DNA of 64,000 bases from Rhodoferax sp. BAB1 (GTDB lineage Bacteria; Pseudomonadota; Gammaproteobacteria; Burkholderiales; Burkholderiaceae_C), in NCBI RefSeq assembly GCF_013334205.1, contig NZ_CP054424.1, forward strand, positions 3,182,001-3,246,000, read 5' to 3'. Below the pieces are notes generated by a model. The model was given only the letters and a program-made list of their open reading frames with translations, was not told where the DNA came from and did no database searches. The translations under genes were made by a program, and so were the position numbers. Shown in pieces: positions 42,973 through 53,650 of this stretch (position 1 is the first letter of the stretch; each line of letters opens with the position of its first letter).

Positions 42973-43401
42973 TCAGAAAGGCTTGACCACCACCAGCACG
43001 ACGGCCACCAGCAAGAGCAGCACGGGTGCTTCGTTGAACCAGCGGTACCAGACATGGCTGCGCCGGTTGTCACGGCGCTGGAATCTCTTGAGCAAAACGC
43101 TGCAGGCATGGTGGTAACCCAGCACCAGCACGACCACGGCCAGCTTGGCATGCAGCCAGCCATTGCCCGGGCCGCGCCCAATGCCGTAACCCAGCCAGAG
43201 CCAGAAGCCGAAGGCCAGAGCCGGTACGGCCAGGATCGTGGTGAACCGCATCAGCTTGCCCGCCATCAGCAGCAGGCGCTCCCGCTCGGCCACCGAATCG
43301 GCCGGCACCATGGCCAGGTTCACGAAAATGCGCGGCAGGTAAAACAGACCGGCAAACCAGCTGGCGACGAAAACGATGTGAAGTGATTTGACCCAGAGCA
43401 T
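42973..43401 (-). CDS. hemJ: HemJ-type protoporphyrinogen IX oxidase
   Basis: 142 residues, four membrane helices. MLWVKSLHIVFVASWFAGLF carries the conserved His8 and aromatic pattern, and LHAKLAVVVLVLGYHHACS plus YRWFNEAPVLLLLVAVVLVV match the family. HemJ oxidises protoporphyrinogen IX to protoporphyrin IX in many proteobacteria lacking HemG/HemY. Its position opposite hemB supports the haem assignment over a generic CopD-like label. Confidence 0.87.
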   Translation of the reverse strand: MLWVKSLHIVFVASWFAGLFYLPRIFVNLAMVPADSVAERERLLLMAGKLMRFTTILAVPALAFGFWLWLGYGIGRGPGNGWLHAKLAVVVLVLGYHHACSVLLKRFQRRDNRRSHVWYRWFNEAPVLLLLVAVVLVVVKPF

Positions 43402-43437
43402 GCGCTGAGTTTAGACCGAGACTTAGTGACGGGGGCA

Positions 43438-44735
<1,298 letters not shown>

Positions 44736-44746
44736 GCCCCCGCGGC

Positions 44747-45841
44747 ATGCGCGTCTTCAGCATCACGGCCACCGCAATCAGCGAAAGCGACGCGCTGCCA
44801 GCGCAGGCTCCCGACCAGGGGTTCATATGGATCGGCTGCACCCGCCAGGAACTGGAGGGGCGACTGACCGAGATCCAGTCCTGCCTGCAGGCCCTGTGCG
44901 GCATCCAGCTGCTGGATCTGCACGTCTCGGATCTGGTCAACACGCAACTGCCATCGCACTTCGACTACACCTCGCAGTACGACCTGCTGGTCTTCCGTCG
45001 CCTGGCCAGCCAGTCCCAGAATGGGGAGGCGACGACCATGCAGCCCGCCCACCATCGCGGTGGGCCGCCGATCCTGCGGCATATCGACACCAGCCCCGTC
45101 GGCTTTGCCATCTTCGAGAATGTGCTGCTGTCGGTCCATCCATCGGACTGCGCCGTACGCGATGCCTATGCGAGCCGGCTGAAAAGCAGTGCCCACGACC
45201 TGCGCACCGCCAACAGCCGCCTGCCGACCTCACCGGCCGACCTGACCTTGCGCATCGTCAACCTGATGGTGGACGGTTTTCTGGAACTGCGACGTGAACT
45301 GACGCGCCAGCTCGACCACTGGCAGGCCGAACTGCTCAACCCGCGCACCCGCTTTTCCAACTGGACCTCGCTGCTGGATGCGCGCCTGTCCCTGCGCCAG
45401 CTCGACGAGCTTTGCGAGGACCAGCGCCAGGCCGTGATCGACTGGATCGAGGTGATCGAAGACTGGCCCGAAGCCGGCACACCCATGGCCCAACGGGAAC
45501 GCGACCAACTGCAGGTGCGCAGCCGCGACCTGCTGGAACATATCGAACGGGTCGTGCACCACGTGCGTCGCCTCGAGCACAGCATCGAAACCGTGGTCCA
45601 GATGCACTTCAGCGCCCAGAGCAACCGCACCAACGACATCATGCGCACGCTCACGGTGCTGACCGCCATCTTCCTGCCGCTGAACCTGATCGCCGGCATC
45701 TTCGGCATGAATTTCGATGCCATCCCGCTGATCCACAGCGACGGCGGCTTCTGGTGGGCCATGGGCTCCATGGGGCTGACCGCTGTCGCCCTGGCCCTGC
45801 TGTTCTGGCGCAAGCGCTACCTTGAGCGCAGCGGGCGTTAG
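44747..45841 (+). CDS. CorA-family divalent cation transporter
   Basis: 364 residues. A long cytosolic alpha/beta and helical domain (1 to about 300) is followed by two C-terminal membrane helices, the first entered by the signature GMN in AGIFGMNFDAIPLI. It takes up Mg2+ or related divalent ions, or exports Zn2+ if ZntB-like; specificity is not readable. The start lies 11 bp after hemB with a weak ribosome binding site. It ends 1 bp from the convergent LON-domain gene. Confidence 0.88.
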   Translation: MRVFSITATAISESDALPAQAPDQGFIWIGCTRQELEGRLTEIQSCLQALCGIQLLDLHVSDLVNTQLPSHFDYTSQYDLLVFRRLASQSQNGEATTMQPAHHRGGPPILRHIDTSPVGFAIFENVLLSVHPSDCAVRDAYASRLKSSAHDLRTANSRLPTSPADLTLRIVNLMVDGFLELRRELTRQLDHWQAELLNPRTRFSNWTSLLDARLSLRQLDELCEDQRQAVIDWIEVIEDWPEAGTPMAQRERDQLQVRSRDLLEHIERVVHHVRRLEHSIETVVQMHFSAQSNRTNDIMRTLTVLTAIFLPLNLIAGIFGMNFDAIPLIHSDGGFWWAMGSMGLTAVALALLFWRKRYLERSGR

Positions 45842-45842
45842 C

Positions 45843-46529
45843 TCAGTTCGGTCCTGGCGCTGTCCCGGCGTCGGGACCGGAACCGATCTTCAGGTGCACC
45901 AGCAGATCGGCCACCAGCTCCAGGCGCACCAGGGGGCTGTCCACCGCCAGGAACTGCTGCTTGAGCTGCGGGCTCACCGGCAGGATGTCGCACCAGCGGT
46001 TGGCCAGCCAACCGCAGTCGTCCCACTGCAGCGGGGGCTGGATCGGCAACTCGTCACCGGGTTTGGCCTGCGCCTGCATGTGTTGCAGCAGACGCTGCAG
46101 GCCGACGCGGACATGGACAAGGTCCTCCGGCACCGGCACCGGCGTGTCCTCCTCCAGGTATTCGGCCTCGCCGGTCCACAGGCCGTGTTTCAGCTGCTCG
46201 CTGCGCAGCAGGCGAAAGCGTCGGCCACCGCGGCAGCGCACCAGCATCAGCCCCGGCTGCGGCCGCTCGAAGGAGGTGATGTGTGCCATCGTGCCCACGA
46301 GGTGGAACACTTCGGGCCCGAAGGCCGGCTCACCCGCCTCGCCCGGGCGTGGCGGCTGCCGCACCTCACTGCCGCTGCTGAGGCAGACCACGCCGAAGGG
46401 AGCGCCCTCCTTCTGGCAACGCTGGATCAGGTCCAGGTAACGCACCTCGAAGATGCGCAGCGGCAGCACACTGCCGGGAAACAGCACGGTCTGCAGGGGA
46501 AACAGGGGCAGCTGGAAGGTCGAACTCAT
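45843..46529 (-). CDS. LON N-terminal (substrate-binding) domain protein
   Basis: 228 residues. It begins with the LON-N pattern FQLPLFPLQTVLFPGSVLPL and RIFEVRYLDLIQRC. No AAA+ ATPase or Ser-Lys protease domain follows, so it is not a protease by itself. Such stand-alone proteins are common and of unclear role. Last gene of a four-gene unit; its start is 1 bp past the amidohydrolase stop. Confidence 0.85.
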   Translation of the reverse strand: MSSTFQLPLFPLQTVLFPGSVLPLRIFEVRYLDLIQRCQKEGAPFGVVCLSSGSEVRQPPRPGEAGEPAFGPEVFHLVGTMAHITSFERPQPGLMLVRCRGGRRFRLLRSEQLKHGLWTGEAEYLEEDTPVPVPEDLVHVRVGLQRLLQHMQAQAKPGDELPIQPPLQWDDCGWLANRWCDILPVSPQLKQQFLAVDSPLVRLELVADLLVHLKIGSGPDAGTAPGPN

Positions 46530-46530
46530 C

Positions 46531-47394
46531 TCAAGGTCTGCTCAACTGGAACAGGCTCGCTCCGTTGTCCCAGGCGATGCGGCGTGCCACCTCGGGCGGC
46601 AGGTCACCCAGCCAGCGACGGTAGCCGCGCATCAGTTCGTCGTAATACATCCAGCGCTGGTTGACCCAGGTGTCGGAGCCGATCAGGAAGCGGTCCGGGT
46701 ATTTCAGCAGCAGCGCACGCCATTCAGGACACAGGCGGCTTTCGTCGCATGTCAGCCCCGGCCGGTAGGACAGCTCACCCATGAGCAGTGGGTACTTCTC
46801 CATCAGCGCCGCCACACGCGCCGCCGGTGAGCCGCCGATGCCGGTGTGCGCCCAGATCAGCCGCGCGCCGGGCGCATGCGCCATCAGCAGGTCGATGGCC
46901 ACGTCATCCACATGGGCCAGCACGGCCAGCTGCTTCTCTGCGGCGAACTGCATGAGCTTTTTCGCCACCGGGCCGTTGGCATTGGCGCTGTCGTAGAGAT
47001 GGAACTCACCGATGCCGCGGTAGGGCCCGGCCGCCGTGCCACGCGCGAACTCGGTCTGCACCATGGTGTAGATGCTCTCGTCGCGGAACCAGTTGTCGTA
47101 GTCGGCCCGGTTGCGGTAGAGGCGGATGAAGGGCACCACCGTCACGCCGGCCGCGCGCGTCTGCACACCGGCCGAGGCCAGGGTCCTGGTGCCGTCATTG
47201 GGCCGGCTGTTGGCGATGACAGCGCGCACACCGTTGCGCTGCATGCGGGCCAGCACATCGTCCAGCGGGTGCGGGCCCTGATAGGCCTCTTCGTTGTAGT
47301 GCAGGTGGGCGTCGAACAGCGGGCCGCTGTAGTCGGCCGCATGGGCCGGGCCGGCCAAGGCCAGCCCACACAACACCAGCAGCGGGCGCCACAT
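46531..47394 (-). CDS. Exported amidohydrolase-family protein
   Basis: 287 residues with a Sec signal peptide ([20 protein letters not shown]). The metal-binding strand 1 motif FDAHLHYNE, a His in [23 protein letters not shown] and the final Asp in [10 protein letters not shown] match the amidohydrolase-2 fold (decarboxylase- or lactonase-like). It probably works in the periplasm. The start at 47394 is chosen for the signal peptide. Lies between a dienelactone hydrolase and the LON-domain gene. Confidence 0.82.
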   Translation of the reverse strand: MWRPLLVLCGLALAGPAHAADYSGPLFDAHLHYNEEAYQGPHPLDDVLARMQRNGVRAVIANSRPNDGTRTLASAGVQTRAAGVTVVPFIRLYRNRADYDNWFRDESIYTMVQTEFARGTAAGPYRGIGEFHLYDSANANGPVAKKLMQFAAEKQLAVLAHVDDVAIDLLMAHAPGARLIWAHTGIGGSPAARVAALMEKYPLLMGELSYRPGLTCDESRLCPEWRALLLKYPDRFLIGSDTWVNQRWMYYDELMRGYRRWLGDLPPEVARRIAWDNGASLFQLSRP

Positions 47395-47398
47395 GATG

Positions 47399-48082
47399 TC
47401 AGCCCAGGTGTTTGGCAAAGAAGGCCAGGGTGCGCTCGCGCGCCAGCGCCGCGGCCGTGGCATCCCAGGCTCCGCGGTGGTCGCAGTTGAAGCCGTGGTT
47501 GGCCGCATAGACATGCACCTCGGTTTCCGGGTGGGCCTTCTGGAAAGCCGCCACGCCCTCCAGCGGAATCCAGTGGTCCTTCTCGCCGAAGTGCGCCAGC
47601 ACCGGGCACTTCGGCGTGCGCGCGATCTCGGCCTCGGTGGTGACACCGCCACCGTAATAAGGCACGGCCGCACTCACCCCCTTGAGCAGGCAGGCCGTGC
47701 GCCAGGTCAGCAGGCCACCCCAGCAGTAGCCGACCACGCCCACCTTGCCGGCCTGGGCCGCATGGGTGATGGCGGCCTGGATGTCCTGCAGCACGCCGGG
47801 CGCCGGCAGTGCCTCCACGGTGGCCTTGAGCGCCATGCCGGCACTCATGTCGTCAGGGGCATAGCCCAGTTCGACGCCGGGCTTGACGCGGTGGAAGGTG
47901 GCCGGTGCCACCGCCAGATAACCCGCGGCCGCATAACCGTCGGCCACGGCGCGGATATGCGCGTTGACGCCGAAGATTTCCTGCAACACCACCACGCCGC
48001 CGCGCGGTTTGGTCGCCGGTTGTGCCACGTAGGCCGGGAACGTGAAACCGTCGGCGGCCTTCAGATCGATGAACTGTCCCAT
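47399..48082 (-). CDS. Dienelactone hydrolase family protein
   Basis: 227 residues. The nucleophile Cys is in [13 protein letters not shown], the acid Asp in [11 protein letters not shown] and the base His in [12 protein letters not shown], the classic dienelactone hydrolase triad. It hydrolyses dienelactones in aromatic ring-cleavage routes, or other small esters. The ATG at 48082 ([15 protein letters not shown]) is the canonical start. It follows the isomerase gene by 23 bp. Confidence 0.9.
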   Translation of the reverse strand: MGQFIDLKAADGFTFPAYVAQPATKPRGGVVVLQEIFGVNAHIRAVADGYAAAGYLAVAPATFHRVKPGVELGYAPDDMSAGMALKATVEALPAPGVLQDIQAAITHAAQAGKVGVVGYCWGGLLTWRTACLLKGVSAAVPYYGGGVTTEAEIARTPKCPVLAHFGEKDHWIPLEGVAAFQKAHPETEVHVYAANHGFNCDHRGAWDATAAALARERTLAFFAKHLG

Positions 48083-48105
48083 GCGCTGTTCTCCTGGTTT
48101 GCTTT

Positions 48106-48714
48106 TTAAGGGGATACGCCCAGCTTGCGGGCCACGAAATCGAGCCGGTCCTGGCCCCAGAAAATCTCGCCGTCGATGACGTAACTCGGTGCGCCGAAGA
48201 CACCGGCAGCGATGGCCTGCTGCGTATAGGCCTCGTAACGTTCGCGCACTTCCTGGCTGTCGGCCTGTGCCCGCCGTTTGGCATCGAGACCACATTCAGC
48301 CAGCAGCGCGGCCAGCACCTGATCGTCGCCGATATTGCGCTCCTGCGCCCAGACCGCTGCCATGATGGCGCCGGCGATCTTCATCGCGGCGTCAGGGCCA
48401 TCGTGCTGATCCACCGCGATGATCAGGCAGGCGGCATCGTCGCCACCGACCGGGAAGTACTTGGGTTGGGGATGCAGCGGGATCTTCAGGAATTCGCTGT
48501 AGCGCTTCAGCTCCACCAGGCGGTAGGCCTGGCGCTGCGGCGCGCGCTTCGGCAAGGGCAGGCCGCCGGAAATGGGAAACACCTTGCCGCCCAGATCCAC
48601 CGGCAACACACGGATGGTGGCGCCGGCGGCCTTGGCCATGGCGGCAAAACGCGCATGGCCCAGATAGGTCCAGGGGCTTTGCGGCGCGAAATAGTAGTCC
48701 ACTGTACGGCTCAT
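48106..48714 (-). CDS. 2-hydroxychromene-2-carboxylate isomerase-like (DsbA-fold, kappa-GST type)
   Basis: 202 residues. The N-terminal VDYYFAPQSPWTYLGHARFA has the SPWTY-type active-site loop of HCCA isomerases in place of a CxxC. GVFGAPSYVIDGEIFWGQDR is the matching C-terminal motif. In naphthalene-type pathways this class isomerises hydroxychromene carboxylate with glutathione. The substrate here is unknown; a general glutathione-linked role is possible. First gene of a four-gene minus-strand unit. Confidence 0.86.
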   Translation of the reverse strand: MSRTVDYYFAPQSPWTYLGHARFAAMAKAAGATIRVLPVDLGGKVFPISGGLPLPKRAPQRQAYRLVELKRYSEFLKIPLHPQPKYFPVGGDDAACLIIAVDQHDGPDAAMKIAGAIMAAVWAQERNIGDDQVLAALLAECGLDAKRRAQADSQEVRERYEAYTQQAIAAGVFGAPSYVIDGEIFWGQDRLDFVARKLGVSP

Positions 48715-48791
48715 CGTGTCTCCTCTTGCATGTTCCGGCTGTTTCTGCGGCAATGGTATCTTGTCGTCATCACACCTGCAGGAGCTGGGAT

Positions 48792-49538
48792 TTGGACAAG
48801 GTTCTACTGGTCACCGGGGGCGGCCGCGGCATCGGCGCCGCCACGGCGCTGCTGGCCGCGCAGCGCGGTTACGCGGTCGCCGTCAACTACACGAGCAACT
48901 CGCTGGCAGCCGACGAGGTGGTGCGGCAGATCCGCGCCGGTGGCGGCACGGCCATGGCGGTGCGCGCCGATGTAGCCGACGAGGCCCAGGTGCTATCCAT
49001 GTTCCAGCAGGTCGACGCCAAGCTCGGCCGCCTCACGGCCCTGGCCAACAACGCCGGCGTGGTGGACACCACCCAGCGTGTGGACGAACAGAGCCTGGCA
49101 CGCTGGCAGCGCATGTTCGCGATCAACGTCTTCGGCACCATGCTGTGCGCACGCGAAGCCGTGCGCCGCATGAGCACACGCCATGGCGGCACGGGCGGCG
49201 CCATCGTCAACGTCGGCAGCGTGGCCTCGGTGCATGGCGCGGCCGGGCAGTACGTGGACTACGCGGCCGCCAAGGGTGCGGTAGACGTGTTCACCCTGGG
49301 GCTGGCGCGCGAGGTCGCCACCGAAGGCATCCGCGTCAATGCGGTACGGCCCGGCATCGTCGACACCGAGATCCACGCCAGCGGCGGCCAGCCCGGGCGC
49401 GCGCAACGCCTGGCGCCACAGATCCCGATGCAGCGCCCCGGCACGGCGCAGGAAATCGCCAACGCCATCGTCTGGCTGCTGTCGGATGAGGCTGGCTACT
49501 CGACCGGCTCCATCCTGGACGTGACGGGAGGGCGCTGA
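48792..49538 (+). CDS. Short-chain dehydrogenase/reductase
   Basis: 248 residues from a TTG at 48792, supported by AGGAG 8 nt upstream and by an N-terminus that begins directly with the cofactor strand (DKVLLVTGGGRGIGAA). NNAG is at about 80, the catalytic Ser in VNVGSVAS, and YxxxK in VDYAAAKGAVD. Motifs fit a FabG-like NAD(P)-dependent oxidoreductase. Its stop overlaps the MaoC gene start (TGATG), suggesting joint action on a hydroxyacyl or enoyl compound. Confidence 0.87.
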   Translation: MDKVLLVTGGGRGIGAATALLAAQRGYAVAVNYTSNSLAADEVVRQIRAGGGTAMAVRADVADEAQVLSMFQQVDAKLGRLTALANNAGVVDTTQRVDEQSLARWQRMFAINVFGTMLCAREAVRRMSTRHGGTGGAIVNVGSVASVHGAAGQYVDYAAAKGAVDVFTLGLAREVATEGIRVNAVRPGIVDTEIHASGGQPGRAQRLAPQIPMQRPGTAQEIANAIVWLLSDEAGYSTGSILDVTGGR

Positions 49539-50011
49539 TGAGCACGAAAACCTTCAGGTACTACTGGGAAGACATGGCCGTGGGCAGCACGCGCGAGCTC
49601 GGCAGCGTCAGCCCCACGCGCGAACAGATCATGGACTTCGCGCGCCAGTTCGACCCGCAGCCCTTCCACCTGGACGAGGCCGCCGCCCAGGCCTCGGTCT
49701 TCGGCAGCCTGTGCGCCAGCGGCTGGCACACCTGCGCCATGGCCATGCGCCTGATGGTCGACAACTTCCTGTCCGAAGCGGCCGGCCTGGGCTCGCCCGG
49801 GCTGGAAAGCCTGAAGTGGACCAAACCGGTGTTTCCCGGCGACACGCTGAGCCTGCGCCACACCATCCTGGACAGCCGCCCCATGGGCAGCCGGCCCGAC
49901 GTGGGCCTGGTGCGCACGCTGTGGGAGATGCACAACCAGCGCGGCGACAAGGTGCTGCACATGGAAGGCTGGGGCATGTTCCGCCGCCGCACGCCAGCCA
50001 CCACCACCTGA
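49538..50011 (+). CDS. MaoC-family dehydratase
   Basis: 157 residues, single hot-dog fold. The hydratase motif with catalytic Asp and His is in FARQFDPQPFHLDEAAA (about 35-50). It is predicted to hydrate or dehydrate acyl-CoA thioesters in (R)-specific fashion. Translationally coupled to the SDR gene and followed 7 bp later by a MarC gene. Confidence 0.86.
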   Translation: MSTKTFRYYWEDMAVGSTRELGSVSPTREQIMDFARQFDPQPFHLDEAAAQASVFGSLCASGWHTCAMAMRLMVDNFLSEAAGLGSPGLESLKWTKPVFPGDTLSLRHTILDSRPMGSRPDVGLVRTLWEMHNQRGDKVLHMEGWGMFRRRTPATTT

Positions 50012-50018
50012 GCCCGTC

Positions 50019-50651
50019 ATGGACTTCAAACCCCTCGTCACCCTGCTGGCCATCGTCAACCCGCTGGCCATCGTGCCCTTTTTCATCCACTACACCCAGG
50101 GTTTCACGCGCGAGCAGCGCCTGCGCACCATCTGGATCTCCTCGCTCAGCGCCTTCGCGGTGATTGCCATCAGCGCCCTGCTGGGCCTGCAGATCCTGGC
50201 CTTCTTTGGCATCTCGCTGGCGAGCTTCCAGGTGGGCGGCGGCATGCTGCTGCTGACCTCGGCCCTGGCCATGCTCAATGCACAACCGGCCGAAGCCAAG
50301 TCCAACGCGGAAGAGATGCAGAGCGCGGCCGAACGCTCGGCCGCGCGCGCCAGCATCGCCGTGGTGCCGCTGACCATCCCGCTGCTCACCGGCCCGGCCA
50401 CCATGTCCACCGTGGTGATCTACGCCGACAAGGCGAAAGACCTGCTGCAGCTCGGCACCCTGGTGGGCTACGGCGTGGTCGTGGCGCTGGCCACGGCCCT
50501 CTGCTTCGCGCTGGCCGAGCCGATCGCACGTGTGCTGGGCAAGACCGGCATCAACGTGATGACCCGCCTGATGGGCCTGATCCTCGCGGCCCTGGCCGTG
50601 GAGGTGATGTCCGATGGCCTGATGAAACTGTTCCCGGCCCTCGGACGTTGA
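50019..50651 (+). CDS. MarC-family integral membrane protein
   Basis: 210 residues, six predicted membrane helices. NPLAIVPFFIHYTQGFTREQ at the start and VVPLTIPLLTGPATMSTVVI after the central loop are the family repeats. Function is unknown; the older link to antibiotic resistance was not upheld. It ends 7 bp from the convergent Ggt/HpxW-like gene. Confidence 0.88.
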   Translation: MDFKPLVTLLAIVNPLAIVPFFIHYTQGFTREQRLRTIWISSLSAFAVIAISALLGLQILAFFGISLASFQVGGGMLLLTSALAMLNAQPAEAKSNAEEMQSAAERSAARASIAVVPLTIPLLTGPATMSTVVIYADKAKDLLQLGTLVGYGVVVALATALCFALAEPIARVLGKTGINVMTRLMGLILAALAVEVMSDGLMKLFPALGR

Positions 50652-50658
50652 AGCGTTT

Positions 50659-52263
50659 CTAGAACGCTGCCACCGCACCGTTGGAACGCGGATCGAAACC
50701 GCCTTCCAGCACGCCGTTGGGGTGGCGCACCAGCATACCGGCGTGGCCCACGCCCTCGTCCCAGGCGCCGATGGTCTCCACTTCGTGGCCCAGCGCGCGC
50801 AACTGCGTCAGCACGGCCGGGTCAAAACGGCTCTCCAGCTTGAGCGAGTCGCTGGACTGGCCCCAGGTGCGGCCCAGCAGCCAGCGCGGCCGCTCGATGG
50901 CCTGTTGCGGGTGGTCGCCGAAACGCATCACGCGGTTGAAGATGGTGGCCTGCGTCTGCGGCTGGCCGTCGCCCCCCATGGTGCCGTAGACCATGCTGCC
51001 GCCGTTGGCCAGCTGGGCCATGGCCGGGTTCAGCGTGTGGAAGGGTTTCTTGCGCGGCTCCAGCGTGTTCACGTGCTTCGGGTCCAGCGAGAAGCTGCAA
51101 CCGCGGTTCTGCCAGTTCACGCCACTGCTGGGCAGCACCACGCCGGAACCGAACTCATGGTAGATGCTCTGGATGAAAGAGACAGCGAGACCATTCTGGT
51201 CGATCACGCCCATCCAGATGGTGTCGCCCGGATCGGTCTTCTTGCCCCAGGGCAGGGCCACGTCGGACTTGAATTCCTTCGCCAGCGCATCGATACGCGC
51301 CGGTGTCAGAAGCTCGGCCGGCGGCAGGGCCATGAAGTCGGGGTCGGTGAGGTATCGGTCGCGCACACGGAAAGCGAGCTTGGTCGCTTCCACCTGCGCA
51401 TGGATGAAAGCCGCGCTCTCGGGGCCGGCCTGCTTCCAGCCCGGGAAACGCTCCATCAGCGCCAGGATCAGCAGCGACACCAGGCCCTGCGAAGGCGGCA
51501 CCATATTGTGCAGCTGCGCGCCGCCGACCGGCACGGTCAGCGGGTCGATCAGTCTGGCCTGGTGCGCCTGCAAGTCGGCCAGCGTGAGCGGGCTGCCCAC
51601 AGCGGCCAGCTCGGCCGCCATCTGTTTCGCCAGCGCGCCGCGGTAATACTCGTCCGTGCCCTTGCGCGCGATCAGCGCCAGCGTGTCGGCCAGGCGTGAC
51701 TGCTTGAACAGTGCCCCCACCTGCGGCACCTGGCCCTGGGTCAGGAAGGTCTCGGCAAAACCCGGGCGGTCTTTCAGTTCGGCCAGCTTGGCCTGCGTGG
51801 TGCTGGCCTGGCTGCGCGTGACGGGGATACCCTGGCGCGCCAGGAAGATCGCGTCGTCCAGCAGGCGGCTCAGAGGCAGGCGGCCACCGAGCGATTGCGC
51901 CGACAGCTGGTGCGCTGCGCCCCAGCCCGAAATGGTGCCGGCCACGGTCAGCGCGGCGGTGCCGCCGCGAAAGGGAATGCTGCCGCTGATGCCGCGCTGG
52001 GCGTACCAGTCGCGGCTGGCCGCCAGCGCACTGCGACCGCTGGCGTCGATGCCGCCGGGGCGGTTGCCCGGGCCGTTGATGACCCAGAAGCTGTCGCCGC
52101 CGATGGAGTTCATGTGCGGGTAGACCACGGCAATGGTGGCTGCGGCGGCCACCATGGCCTCCAGGGCGTTGCCGCCTTCGCGCAGCACGGCAACGGCCGA
52201 CTCGGCGGCCAGGGAGTGGGGCGCCACCGCGATACCGCGGCGGCCATAGACGGATTGGGCCAT
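50659..52263 (-). CDS. Gamma-glutamyltransferase-family Ntn hydrolase (possibly oxamate amidohydrolase, HpxW-like)
   Basis: 534 residues. Self-cleavage is expected before Thr348 in PGDTIWMGVIDQNG, which becomes the catalytic N-terminal nucleophile of the small subunit. There is no signal peptide, unlike classical periplasmic Ggt. The string SFIQSIYHEFGSGVVLPSSG resembles HpxW-type oxamate amidohydrolases and related cytosolic members. The start at 52263 (MAQSVYGRRG) is preferred over 52296. It follows the TRAP genes by 61 bp, so it may act on the imported solute. Confidence 0.85.
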   Translation of the reverse strand: MAQSVYGRRGIAVAPHSLAAESAVAVLREGGNALEAMVAAAATIAVVYPHMNSIGGDSFWVINGPGNRPGGIDASGRSALAASRDWYAQRGISGSIPFRGGTAALTVAGTISGWGAAHQLSAQSLGGRLPLSRLLDDAIFLARQGIPVTRSQASTTQAKLAELKDRPGFAETFLTQGQVPQVGALFKQSRLADTLALIARKGTDEYYRGALAKQMAAELAAVGSPLTLADLQAHQARLIDPLTVPVGGAQLHNMVPPSQGLVSLLILALMERFPGWKQAGPESAAFIHAQVEATKLAFRVRDRYLTDPDFMALPPAELLTPARIDALAKEFKSDVALPWGKKTDPGDTIWMGVIDQNGLAVSFIQSIYHEFGSGVVLPSSGVNWQNRGCSFSLDPKHVNTLEPRKKPFHTLNPAMAQLANGGSMVYGTMGGDGQPQTQATIFNRVMRFGDHPQQAIERPRWLLGRTWGQSSDSLKLESRFDPAVLTQLRALGHEVETIGAWDEGVGHAGMLVRHPNGVLEGGFDPRSNGAVAAF

Positions 52264-52324
52264 ACGAAATTCCTCAGGAAAGGGAAAGGCGCCCACAGGC
52301 GCCTTTCCAAACGGTCACATCATG

Positions 52325-53650
52325 CTACCAGCCGATGGCCTTGGGCAGCCACAGCGCGATCTGCGGGTAGAAGAACAGCAGCAGCAGCGCCAGGAACTGC
52401 ATGGTGATGAAGGGGATCACACCTTTGTAGATGTCCTTGATCGTCACCTCCGGCGGCGCCACGCCCTTGAGATAGAACAGGGCCCAGCCGAAAGGCGGCG
52501 TCAGGAAGGAGGACTGCAGGTTCACCGTGATCAGCATGGCCAGCCAGACCGGGTCTACCCCCTGAGCCAGCAGTACCGGCAGGAACAGGGGCACGGCGAT
52601 GTAGCTGATCTCGATCCACTCGATGAAGAAACCCAGCACGAAGATCAGCAGCATCATGAACCAGATGTCGCTGTTCACGCCGCCGGGCAGCACCTCGAAC
52701 ATGCGCGTGATCAGGTCCTCGCCATGCAGGCCGCGGAAGGCCAGCGCAAACACCTGGGCCGTCATGAGGATGAGCATCATGATGGCGGTGATCTTGCTGG
52801 TCTCCAGCGCCACGTCTTTCAGGACCTTCCAGGTGAAACGCTTCGAAAGGACGGTGATCAGCACCGCACCCACAGCACCCATGGAGGCGGCCTCGGTCGG
52901 CGCGGCGATGCCGCCGACGATGGAGCCCAGCACCGCCACCACCAGCATGATGGGCGGCACCACGACTTTCCAGAAGCGGATCCAGAGCTGGCGGCGCGTG
53001 ACGCCATCGCGCTCGTCCTGCGGAATCGGCGGCATCAGGTCGGGCTTGAGCCAGCCCAGCACCAGCAGGAAGATGATGTACACGGCCGAGAGCAGCATGC
53101 CCGGCCCGACCGCCGCGGCGAACAGTGTGCCCACCGAGAGCTGCATGATGTCGGACAGCAGGATCAGGATCAGGCTGGGCGGGATGATCTGCCCCAGCGT
53201 TCCGGAAGCGCAGATGGCGCCGCAGGCGATGCTCTTGTTGTAACCACGCTTGATCAGCGTGGGCAGGGTCAGCAGGCCCAGGGTGATGACGGTGGCGCCG
53301 ACGATGCCGGTGGTCGCGCCCATGAGCACGCCGAACAGGATGATGCCCACGCCCATGCCGCCGCGCACGCCGCCGGCGATGTGGCCCATGACGTCGAGCA
53401 GGTCGTCGGCCAGGCGGGATTTCTCCAGCATCACGCCCATGAAGACGAAGAGCGGGATCGCCATCCACTGGTAACCGGCCACGATGCCGTAGAAACGCGC
53501 CGGCAGCAGGCTGAAGAGGCTGTCACCGAAGCCCAGGTAGCCGAAGATGAAACCCACGGTCGCCAGCGTGGTGGCCACCGGAACGCCCAGCATCAGCAGG
53601 GCGAAAAAACCCACCAGCATCAGGATGGCATAGGTCTGCGGTTCAAACAT
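52325..53650 (-). CDS. dctM: TRAP transporter large permease (DctM/SiaM type)
   Basis: 441 residues with about 12 membrane helices. LFVFMGVMLEKSRLADDLLD, GGIAAPTEAASMGAVGAVL and ASGTLGQIIPPSLILILLSD are classic DctM segments. It is the ion-coupled transmembrane pathway for a solute delivered by DctP. The ATG at 53650 overlaps the dctQ stop by 8 nt and begins right at the first helix (MFEPQTYAILMLVGFFALLM). Confidence 0.93.
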   Translation of the reverse strand: MFEPQTYAILMLVGFFALLMLGVPVATTLATVGFIFGYLGFGDSLFSLLPARFYGIVAGYQWMAIPLFVFMGVMLEKSRLADDLLDVMGHIAGGVRGGMGVGIILFGVLMGATTGIVGATVITLGLLTLPTLIKRGYNKSIACGAICASGTLGQIIPPSLILILLSDIMQLSVGTLFAAAVGPGMLLSAVYIIFLLVLGWLKPDLMPPIPQDERDGVTRRQLWIRFWKVVVPPIMLVVAVLGSIVGGIAAPTEAASMGAVGAVLITVLSKRFTWKVLKDVALETSKITAIMMLILMTAQVFALAFRGLHGEDLITRMFEVLPGGVNSDIWFMMLLIFVLGFFIEWIEISYIAVPLFLPVLLAQGVDPVWLAMLITVNLQSSFLTPPFGWALFYLKGVAPPEVTIKDIYKGVIPFITMQFLALLLLFFYPQIALWLPKAIGW

